Shown: positions 45,715-53,994 of the stretch, piece after piece
Numbering within the stretch: position 1 is the first letter of the stretch
Layout of the letters: each line of letters starts with the position of its first letter
Assembly (NCBI RefSeq): GCF_048544455.1
Contig: NC_133538.1
Coordinates: forward strand, 436,168,311-436,232,310
Direction: 5' to 3'
From: Silene latifolia
Taxonomy: Eukaryota; Streptophyta; Magnoliopsida; Caryophyllales; Caryophyllaceae
Length of the DNA stretch: 64,000 nucleotides
Notes under the pieces: model-generated
Database searches by the model: none
What the model saw: the letters and a program-made list of their open reading frames with translations, nothing else
Told to the model about the DNA's origin: nothing
Translations under genes and position numbers: made by a program

Positions 45715-45859
45715 TATGACTCAACGCCCAAACTAATGCTGTTTTTGGAACTTCTTTTGATGCTTTTACAACCACCATAACCTTCTCAACACCATTATTA
45801 TTATTCTCTAAACTTCCAATTTTTTCTTGCTTCACTTTTTTCTGCTCTATTCCACTCAT

Positions 45860-46795
45860 TTTCAGTACCCACTTCTTTTTTCCAACTCAATCAAACAAAA
45901 CAATCCCTTAAATCATTGACCCAAATAACCCCGTTACATAAATAAACCGTCTCGCAGTGAGACCGTCTTAAATCAAAATCTAACTTGAACCCACAATATT
46001 TGATCTTTTACAAACCTTCCAAACTAGTTGATTATTCTCAAACAGTCACTTAAACACCAAAATGTTTGCAACTTGAGACAAAACCCAATAATTTGAATTC
46101 AAAAACAAAGTTTTTTTTTTTTGTTTTTTTGGATTTTTGACCCTCCAATAATAATGGTTCTAACAAACAAAGACAAAAAATTTATATTTCATAGAAATTG
46201 TCAAAATTAATTGAATATAGTTTTGCTTGCAATTCAGGTAATGAATTGAATATTATTTGAATTGATGATGTTTTCATTGTTGTGTATGATAACAACAAAA
46301 AGTTTCAGACCATCAAGAATTATCATGACCGTCTCAATCCCAGTCGTGCGTGCCCGTGCTTCCTCGATTTTCTCACCGGACCGGGTCGTGCCGTGCCGTG
46401 GGCCATGCCTGGCCGTGCCGCCCACCAGCCCGCGGCCCTTTATGCCAACTCTAACTTTAATACTTAAAAGTGTAACTTTTATTTTTGTAGGTCGTATTAA
46501 ATTTTGAATTATGTAATAATTTAATTGCGACTAATATTTTTTTAGTTCATTGATTTATGATTGAAACTTTAATGTTAAACTAGTGAAATTTTAATGGTAT
46601 CGAGTGAAACTTTAGCTTTTTTTAGTCCGTTTTCAATTGAAAATTTTGAATTTATGTAATAATGTAAAAATCTGTAATTTCTCTAATTTACATATTGTAA
46701 TTTTAATGGTTTAGGAGTGAAACTTTAACGGTTTACAAGCGAAACTTTAATGGTCAAGTGTGAAACTTTAATGGTGATTACGTAGTTTAATTCGT
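45860..46795. other. upstream flank of the kinase gene, low-information
   Basis: AT-rich 5' flank. A GC-rich island at 46376-46440 has several GCCGTGCC words. At 46555-46790 the phrase GTGAAACTTTAATGGT recurs about eight times in degenerate form. No gene is seen, and no promoter element can be assigned with confidence. Confidence 0.5.
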
Positions 46796-47108
46796 CAACA
46801 ACTCCAACCAGCACCACCAACAACTACGCCTGACTCACCAACACACGTCGACACCGCCGACCACCACCACCAGCACCCACGCCTGACCCACCACCATACA
46901 TGACTACACCACCCCACCGCCGCAAATGGAAGACGGAAAAAAAAATGGAAACGGCTACCACCCATCCAACCCACACCCTCCACGGTTCACCACCACCACC
47001 AACCCAAAAAAAAAAAAAAAGCAAACCTTAAAAAAAGACCACAATATAAGTCACCACAACCGCCATCAACCACCACGACCAAAAACCACTCCGCCATACC
47101 CACCACAT
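46796..47108. other. CA/CCACC-rich low-complexity tract
   Basis: CCACCACC-rich sequence that passes into the 120-bp repeat. Frames across it encode His/Pro/Thr or Val/Gly/Trp runs and have no domain. Confidence 0.6.
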
Positions 47109-47600
47109 GGCCAGATCTGGAGAAAAAAAAAAGACCCACAACCACCGGCACACGACAGCCCCCACATACACGACATCCCACACTTCACCACCCCACCACC
47201 ACCATGGCTCTACCACACTCACCCCCACGGCCAGATCTGGAGAAATAAAAAAAAAAAGACCCATAACCATCGGCACACGATAGCCCCCACATACACGACA
47301 TCCCACACTTCACCACCCCACCACCACCATGGCTCCACCACACTCACCCCCACGGCCAGATCTGGAGAAATAAAAAAAAAAAGACCTATAACCACCGGCA
47401 CACGACAGCCCCCACATACACGACATCCCACACTTCACCACCCCACCATCACCACACTCGCCCCACGGCCAGATCTGGATAAAATAAAAAAAAAAATAAA
47501 AAAAAAAAAAAGACCCCACAACCACCGACACACCACAGCCCCCACATACACGACATCCCACACTCCACCACCCCACCACCACCATGGTTAACCGTTGGCA
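47109..47600. repeat. about 120-bp minisatellite, four copies
   Basis: GGCCAGATCTGG starts at 47109, 47229, 47354 and 47467 (periods 120, 125, 113). Each unit has a poly-A run of variable length, CACACGACAGCCCCCACATA and CCACCACCATGGC. The run lengths account for the period differences. It directly abuts element C. Confidence 0.9.
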
Positions 47601-48730
47601 ACCACCACCAACAACCCAAAAAAAAAGGCGGCAGGGGCGGTGATCGAGTCCATTTCGTTTCACAAATTAAGCATATGTGGTCGTTGGTCAATGGTCGATA
47701 CAAAACACAATTTATACTTCACAAACAACTCTACAATTAGTAAAGAGGCAAGTAAAGGTCGGATCCCAAGGGACGGGTATTGAAATGAGAATTCTATTGT
47801 AACTAGTAGTGTCTAAGGGGTGTCACAAATTGGGTTGATGTAGAAGGTTACTAAACTAAAATAGCAATGAAAATAAACTAACAAGGTAAATAAAATAAGG
47901 GGTGTAAACAATTGATTAAAGGCACTAGGGTGTCATGGGTTCATAGGGGAATCATGGGATATGATCATACAAACATGTTCTCAAATTATAAGCAAGCAAT
48001 TATTGTTGTGATGGATTGAGTTGGGTTATATCTTACAATCCTAGGAAAGTTTGGGTCCCGGAGCCGAATCGATTAGATTGTACAACACCTACAAGTCGAC
48101 TTAATCTTTCCTACTCAACACATGCATGGTCTAACAAGACTCGAGTTGGGTTATGTCTTACAAGTCAAGTTGAAAGGATAGAAGATGATAGTAAATGCAA
48201 GGATTCATAGGCTTAGCATTTCATCAAATATAACATGTGCATGCATTAAGATCAAAACAAGCAAGCAAATAAGATATGAAAGCATATTAATTTAAGCATG
48301 AATCATTCCCCATGTTGGTTTCCCCTAATCACCCATTAAACCCTAGCTAAGAGACTACTCACTCATTATCATATTGATCATGCTAGAAAGGTTGTCAATC
48401 ATACTAACATAATGAAACATGATGAATAAATGAAAGTAATTAGCAATAATTAAAAAGGGATTAAGAGATTATACCTACTAATGATTCCAATAATAAAGCA
48501 AGAATAATAGAAGTACTTGAATCTTAGATTGAGAGGTTGTCAATCTCCCAATAATAACCCAAATAATCTTCAATTACCCAAAATAAAGGAAGAACAAGAG
48601 AGAGATTAAAGAACTAAAACTTGGATTAAAACTTGATTAATATTTGATTACAATATTGAAGAGAGATTTGATTAATATTAACTACACTAATTATTGATAA
48701 GAAGAACATGCTCCTCTAATTAGACTAATG

Positions 48731-48742
48731 GGGTATTTATAG
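48731..48742 (-). promoter_or_regulatory. predicted TATA box of C LTR (left)
   Basis: Minus-strand CTATAAATACCC is a near-ideal plant TATA core, about 145-320 bp downstream of the LTR dyad array. The middle LTR has the same box at 58020-58031. Confidence 0.55.
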
Positions 48743-48885
48743 TGAAAATTAGGGAGGATGCATTAGGGTTAACTAAGGGCTAAACTAGTAATTACACTTT
48801 TAAGTTGAGCAAGGAGACTCCGGTATTCTCCGAGAGAAGGGCTTCTCTTATCGTAGCTTGAAGAATGAAAACGTCTTTGTCTTGA

Positions 48886-49052
48886 AATCCGTGCGGATGG
48901 GAGTCGGGACGGCCGGATCTGGGCTGGAGAATCCGAGCGGATCCTTGGGCAAGACGCTCGGATTGGCGAGGGGGAATCCGAGCGGATTCCTTTGAGGGAC
49001 GCTCGGATTGGGCTTGGGCGGACGGACGGATTGTGTACAATCCGTTCGGATT
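48886..49052 (-). repeat. C LTR dyad array (left), eight members
   Basis: Dyad centres lie at 48892.5, 48912.5, 48936.5, 48957.5, 48981.5, 49002.5, 49025.5 and 49045.5 (spacing 20, 24, 21, 24, 21, 23, 20). Members have half-sites AATCCG or GACG on one side, CGGATT on the other, around a two-base centre, for example AATCCGAGCGGATT. Confidence 0.93.
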
Positions 49053-49399
49053 GTCTGGCAGCATCTTTTCTTCTTCTTTTCTTCCCTTTTCTTCATGAAT
49101 TCCTTGGGGATTTCCTTGGGGACTCAAGGATCCTTTTCTCAACATTGCTCTTCTACTATGCTATGTACAAAGGCCTTATAGTCTTGTCTCTCCTTGATGC
49201 TTGGTCATTGAATATGATCAATTTAGCCTTGTTTTGCCATGAAAATGCAAGATTCTTACTCCTTTCCTACCAAGGGATCAAAATCTCAAAGAATATGCAA
49301 AACAAAGAACTAAAGATAAGAAATGACCCAAATAGGCACTAAAAAGCATGGAAACAATGGTAATTCGGGGCTAAATATGCGCCAATTATGGTCACATCA

Positions 49400-51349
49400 A
49401 ATATCCCCAAACCGAACCTTTGCTCGTCCCGAGTAAAGAGGTGACAAAGACTAGGACCAATACTAACCTAACCTAATAATAATAGCCGATATGAGACAAT
49501 TAGCGGGTCTCACTCCGCCCCTTCAACTCACAACAAGACAACCATGAGGTAGGATGCCTTCTTGCAAGGCAAGGTGGGTCTTGCCAAAATGGCGACACAT
49601 CCAAACATTAAGCACACAAAAACACATAATGGATGCATCTACAAAAAGAATAGCCACTTTCCTCATCTAAGTGGCGGAAATTATCTACAAGGGAAGCAAT
49701 TCAAGGGTACACAATCCTTCATAGATGCAATTTGTTCAAACTACTAAGCCTAGAAGGATACCAATAAATCACCTCCAAAATGTGTCAAGCTAGGGTACCT
49801 TTGTCCTCAATCGTTAAATGCTTTTGTCAAGAGTAGACTCCCTATGGTGTTAGAAACACTGGAGGATCGCGGAATTCCCCTTCTTGCCTAGACAAGAAGA
49901 AGGGTCGTCCCCTCTCTACCATGCACAAAAATGGATACGATGGATAAAGGGATCGATAGATATTTGAGTTTCATTTTGGGAGTTTGCTTTTATTTTTGTT
50001 TTCCCCCCAATTTCATTGGCATTTGACATTTGAGAACACTTTCTTTGCCATTTCTTTTGATTTTTGGCATTTCAATACTTGACAACTTTTTGAATTTCTT
50101 TTTGAACATTTTCAAAGTCACCCCAATTAGTAACGAGGGTGCCTTGTATTTGAAGCTTTAGGAGTCTATTTTGCTCCTCTTTTCTTTTGATGCATTTTTG
50201 CAAACTTTCTTTCATTTTTCATTTCATTGAACTCAAATTGATTTCTTTTTGTTTTGTGCCCATTCCCTTTGATGACAAAAATGTGGTAGAACATGGATGA
50301 ATGATAGAAGTATGCATGGTTTCAAGGGTCACCTTGGAATAAACGGTAGCCAAGGAGTTATCACACCACAAGGTACTCTTGACTAGGCCTTAAACCATGG
50401 GTCAAAGGATACTAGCATGACACATCCTAGGGTGTTTTACAAGTATTCTAACAAGCAAAGTCTTAAGAATAAAAAGCATCTACTAGGGCCTATATACACT
50501 TGTCAAGCTTCCCAAATAGACGGTTTCGCAAAATTTTTCTAAACATGCAACTACATGCCATGATGCAACTAGCATATAAACATCCTAATGCAAATGATTC
50601 TACCAACTAGTATGCCATATAAACTAAATGCAAGTCCTAAGTTCACATTGTTTTTACCGCATCAATCAAAATAAAGCCACATAGTCATTAACATAAAGAG
50701 GAAAAAGGAGATTGGAAAGATCATACCATGCGGTCTTCAATATCCTCATGTCTCGGATGTGGCGTAGTCAATCAAAGTGAACAAGGATAAACAAACACAA
50801 TATATACAAGACAATATATACAAAGGAAATGAACTTGTTTTTGGATTTTTCAATTTTTAAATTTTTATGATTTTTTTGAAATTTTTCAATTTTTATGGTT
50901 TTTGAATAAAAGTTAAGTGTTAGAATTCCCATCCCCACACTAATATGGGCATTGTCCTCAATGGCCAAAATGATGGAAATTATGCAAAATGATGCATGAT
51001 TTCTATACTAAATGCAATTCTACACTAAGCTATACTACATGATGCATGGTTTTTGTTATGACGGAGAGGATAATTTAGATTACCTCCCGTTGTGTATGCA
51101 TTAACTTCCCCAAACCGAATAAGACACTATTGCTAATGTCAAAGCATGGGGGAGTTCATGCACACACTATGCTATGCATGAAACTAGATTGTCATTTTGG
51201 ATTTTCAAAAATGGGAACAATAAATAACACCTCAATGGAACCGAGGTGTGAGTCCTTTGATGTTGCTAGGACTAAACCAACAATGATCAAAATGAAAATA
51301 AAATACAAAGAGATATAGACAAACCGTGGGAGAGTAGGAGTCTCCAAGG
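49400..51349 (-). other. C 3' non-coding internal region
   Basis: No domain-bearing frame. From the LTR side it has the polypurine tract, the block TTTGCTCGTCCCGAG (also seen near the LTRs of A and D), T-rich sequence, CCCCACACTAA plus hairpin CATTGTCCTCAATG (50933-50963), and another purine-tract-like CTTCCCCAAACCG (51106-51118) just below the 3' ORF. Confidence 0.65.
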
Positions 51350-52945
51350 CTAGTCTTCCATCATGCTATTATCATCACCACTTCCCTCATGAGAAGCGGT
51401 CACATTGCCACTTTCCTTGGCACTTTCTTCATCACTTTCTCCATCATCTTGCTCATCATTATCTTCACCATCTCTTTCTTCATCTCCACTTGCTTCTTCC
51501 TCAATATTATCATCAATTTCTTCACCATTTCCAACAACCTCATTGTCTTCCACCACGTCCCTAGATGCACCCGGAAATAAGGCTTCTCTATCCGCCCAAC
51601 TAGGCAAAGGACAAGATGGATCAAGGAGTCCTTGCCTAGCTAGATGTAGGAGGGGAGGATATTGAGCCAAATATGCATTCTTCCGATCTTCATAAGCTTG
51701 CTTGTGCATGGCTTGCATAAGAAGAGTGACATAGTCTTTTCCAATTTCAACTCCTTGCGGTTTGAACTCTTCATACACAAAGGGGTAAGGTGGTATAACA
51801 ATGGAAGAGGAGGGAGTTTCATGATCACCCTTTTGTTGTTGAATGATGTACTCGGCTTCTTCGGATAGGGGAAGTAAATAGTTGGTCCGGTGGACACTAA
51901 GACGGCAAATCTTTGCGGGTAAAGTGAATGATCGAGCCTCACTAGTAAGCCACCCATACTTGGTATCAAGGGGATTGTGAGCAACCCACTTAAACTTGTT
52001 AATCAAGATGGACATATCAATAAGATGGCCACCATCCTTAGCCTTGTACTTGCTATCCTTATTGAAATTAGGATCAAAGTGCTTGGCTAGGACCGTGACA
52101 AGGCCGCCATTAACAAGAACGGTTTGACCCTTCTTCCCACTATCTACATGGAGCCATCTATCAACCAATAGCCTCAAAGAATTGTAAGGCTTGGTATGAA
52201 TTCTTCCAATATTCAAAGTTGATTCAAGGAGAATAAAATCGAGTCCCGTGAAATGATTGGTGTCTTTCCTAGCAATTATGGTATTTCCCACAACTTTGTG
52301 CCATATTCTTATGCCCGGATGATGGACCAAAAGAGCACGACAAGCATGAAAATCTTCAAATTTCTTCCCGGAGATTGCCTCCCAAAGAGGCTCGGGATCA
52401 TACTTCCCATATTGCTTATAAAATTTATGTTCATCGCTAAGACCCAAAATTTCACCCAATTCCGGAAAGGTAATGCGTCTACTAGTGTTAGCTAGACGAA
52501 ACTCAATATTTTCCCTATTCTCAACTTTTGTCACTTTTAAAGAACTTAAGAATTCCAAGACAAGGGAGGGGTATGTTACTTCCTTCATTTCAAACAATTT
52601 CTTCAAACCCATGGCATTGAAAAAGACTCTTGTTTGTTCAAGAACACCCAACTTCTCTAAGGCATCTTGACATATGAATTTGGTGGATTGGATTTGTTTC
52701 ATAGCAAACTTGACAAATGTATTTCTATGGGTATCGGAAATGAATGTTACCTCCGGAAAATGCAAGAGTTGATCGATTACCGGAGTAGAAGGTGATGCTT
52801 CCATAGGAATTTTTTGTTGTTGTTGCACTACCAAGTTTGGTGTTGATACCACCATTGCCAAAGCTTTCTTTGCTTGTAGAGCTTTTTGCCTTTGAGAGAG
52901 AGCCTTTGCTTTTGGTGCCTTTGTTGCTCCCTTTGTTCTTGCCAT
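51350..52945 (-). CDS. C 3' ORF, 531-residue Athila ORF-1-like protein (left copy)
   Basis: Intact frame from MARTKGATKAPKAKAL, the first Met after a non-coding leader. A Lys/Ala-rich basic N-terminus (1-40) is followed by a large conserved domain (about 70-400) with LGVLEQTRVFFNAMGLKKLF, TYPSLVLEFLSSLKV, ITFPELGEILGLS, WHKVVGNTIIARKD and DRWLHVDSGKKG blocks, resembling plant transposon proteins annotated as Arabidopsis retrotransposon ORF-1 (Athila). The tail (about 460-520) is very acidic and Ser-rich. No signal peptide or membrane segment, so an envelope role is not supported. It is downstream of gag-protease and just below an internal dyad array with a TATA-like box. Function is unknown; nucleic-acid binding via the basic end is a guess. 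Confidence 0.8.
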   Translation of the reverse strand: MARTKGATKAPKAKALSQRQKALQAKKALAMVVSTPNLVVQQQQKIPMEASPSTPVIDQLLHFPEVTFISDTHRNTFVKFAMKQIQSTKFICQDALEKLGVLEQTRVFFNAMGLKKLFEMKEVTYPSLVLEFLSSLKVTKVENRENIEFRLANTSRRITFPELGEILGLSDEHKFYKQYGKYDPEPLWEAISGKKFEDFHACRALLVHHPGIRIWHKVVGNTIIARKDTNHFTGLDFILLESTLNIGRIHTKPYNSLRLLVDRWLHVDSGKKGQTVLVNGGLVTVLAKHFDPNFNKDSKYKAKDGGHLIDMSILINKFKWVAHNPLDTKYGWLTSEARSFTLPAKICRLSVHRTNYLLPLSEEAEYIIQQQKGDHETPSSSIVIPPYPFVYEEFKPQGVEIGKDYVTLLMQAMHKQAYEDRKNAYLAQYPPLLHLARQGLLDPSCPLPSWADREALFPGASRDVVEDNEVVGNGEEIDDNIEEEASGDEERDGEDNDEQDDGESDEESAKESGNVTASHEGSGDDNSMMED

Positions 52946-53240
52946 TTGATGAACTAACCAAGTAAAGAGTCAAAAATCTTCAATTTGTAGAATGCCCAAA
53001 TCGATTTGAAGGTGAAAGGCTTTGCCTTTATAGAAACAAAAATCGATTCAAAGGTTGAAGAATTTGTTCTTGGTTTTGATTGTTAATGAAGATGGAGTGA
53101 TTGATTTGTTGTTTGAAAGATGGTTTGATTTGATTTTGGTGGATTTTGTTGAGGGTTTTTGTTTTTGAGATGGAGAGGATGAGGGTTTTGATGTTATGGG
53201 TAGTGTTTATGAATGAATGAATGAATGAATGAAGGTGGGG

Positions 53241-53253
53241 TGGGTATTTAAAG
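53241..53253 (-). promoter_or_regulatory. TATA-like box upstream of C 3' ORF (left)
   Basis: Minus-strand CTTTAAATACCCA differs little from the LTR box CTATAAATACCC. It lies about 30 bp downstream of the internal dyad array and 300 bp upstream of the 3' ORF start, the right place for an internal promoter. The second unit has it at 62530-62542. Confidence 0.4.
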
Positions 53254-53280
53254 AATTCGACAATTTTAGGACGCAGGGAC

Positions 53281-53686
53281 AATCCGTGCGGATTTGGGCG
53301 CAATCCGTGCGGATTCTACAGCTTCAAAATTTTCAAAATCCCGCCTAGAGACGGGCGGATTCTGGAGAATCCGCTCGGATTCTTCTGAGATGGGACGGGC
53401 GGATTTCGTGCAGGACGGACGGATTTCGATCCGAGAGATTTTTCTTTGTTTTTCTTCAGCTTTGAGACGGGCGTCTTTTTCAAAAGACGGACGGATTCTG
53501 TGAGACGGGCGTCTTTCCAGAAATCCGCTCGGATTCTTTGACAGTCAAGAAATTTGCAATTTCAACACAGCTCAGGACGGGCGTCTTCTTAGCAGGACGC
53601 TCGGATTTGCTGCAGACGGGCGGATTCTCAGGAATCCGCTCGGATTGGTCCTTGTGTACACGGATTCAGTTCCATCCGTGCACCAA
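53281..53686 (-). repeat. C internal dyad array (left), about 17 members
   Basis: Dyad centres fall near 53287.5, 53308.5, 53354.5, 53374.5, 53398.5, 53418.5, 53470.5, 53490.5, 53508.5, 53528.5, 53580.5, 53600.5, 53619.5, 53639.5, 53659.5 and 53679.5, plus a weak one at 53434.5. The last six are spaced 20, 19, 20, 20, 20. Half-sites AATCCG, GACG, CGGATT and CGTCTT are combined freely around two central bases. Confidence 0.93.
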
Positions 53687-53994
53687 CGCATTCCCTTATC
53701 ATTCTTTCTTTCTTTCTTTCAAATCTTGTGTTCTTCATTGTGGGGGCACTACTAAGGCATGAATAGCCTAGGCAATTGCCATCCCCACACTAAGGTAAAG
53801 CACTACACATCAATTAAAATCATTAGTCCCTCCCTCACTTCTCTCTTACATGACAATTATTTTGATCAAAGTAAATAAAATCCAAAAATGACAAAAATGC
53901 AATACAAAAATTGAAATGTAAGTTAGGGAGTTAGAAATATTTACAAGTGGTGGTTTAGGGAGGACTCCACCAAACTCTCATTCTTGATGAGATG
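53687..53994 (-). other. C spacer between gag-protease and internal array
   Basis: Non-coding. It contains a CTTT repeat (about 53703-53718) and another ATCCCCACACTAAGG purine-tract-like copy at 53782-53796. Confidence 0.6.

Larger units (their letters stand above)
41362..45859 (-). pseudogene. broken gene: USP-like + protein kinase family (inactive kinase SELMODRAFT_444075-like)
   Basis: Nine exons by GT-AG sites and phase: 45859-45362, 44775-44621, 44301-44207, 44120-43122, 42984-42824, 42461-42385, 42307-42160, 41837-41688, 41597-41362. Exons 1-4 encode a USP-like adenine nucleotide alpha hydrolase fold and a Ser-rich linker with CSICQHKGPVFG. Exons 4-8 encode the kinase: EGGFGSV loop, AVKQHK lysine, HRDMRPNN catalytic loop (Arg where active kinases have Lys, as in this family's inactive members), GDFGLAR and LAPEYAQ. 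Lesions: a 294-bp MITE in exon 1 with stops; an extra base near 43413 in exon 4, making it 999 nt where the phases need 998; and a frame change in exon 9 between the LRILEGD block and the conserved SLRTALWEREK tail. The family is plant-specific and often linked to membrane signalling; the role of this copy is unknown. Confidence 0.85.
47641..49399 (-). repeat. C LTR, left copy (3' LTR of first unit)
   Basis: 1759 bp, plus-strand ends TGATCGAG and GTCACATCA. About six to nine differences from the middle LTR, mostly inside the dyad array. The tract beyond its right end (TATCCCCAAACC) is the polypurine tract on the minus strand. Confidence 0.92.

Noticed and set aside
46926..47703. His/Pro-rich and Val/Gly/Trp-rich frames
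   Set aside because: They are the two strands of the 120-bp minisatellite and CCACC tract.
48792..49145. Frame with Pro/Ser/Glu-rich repeats in the C LTR
   Set aside because: The repeats are the dyad array read as codons; an LTR U3 position and indels between copies argue against a protein.
15412..53686. CRISPR-like look of short repeats with unique spacers
   Set aside because: The DNA is plant, repeats are 12-15 bp and spacers only 6-18 bp, and the arrays lie in retrotransposon LTRs.
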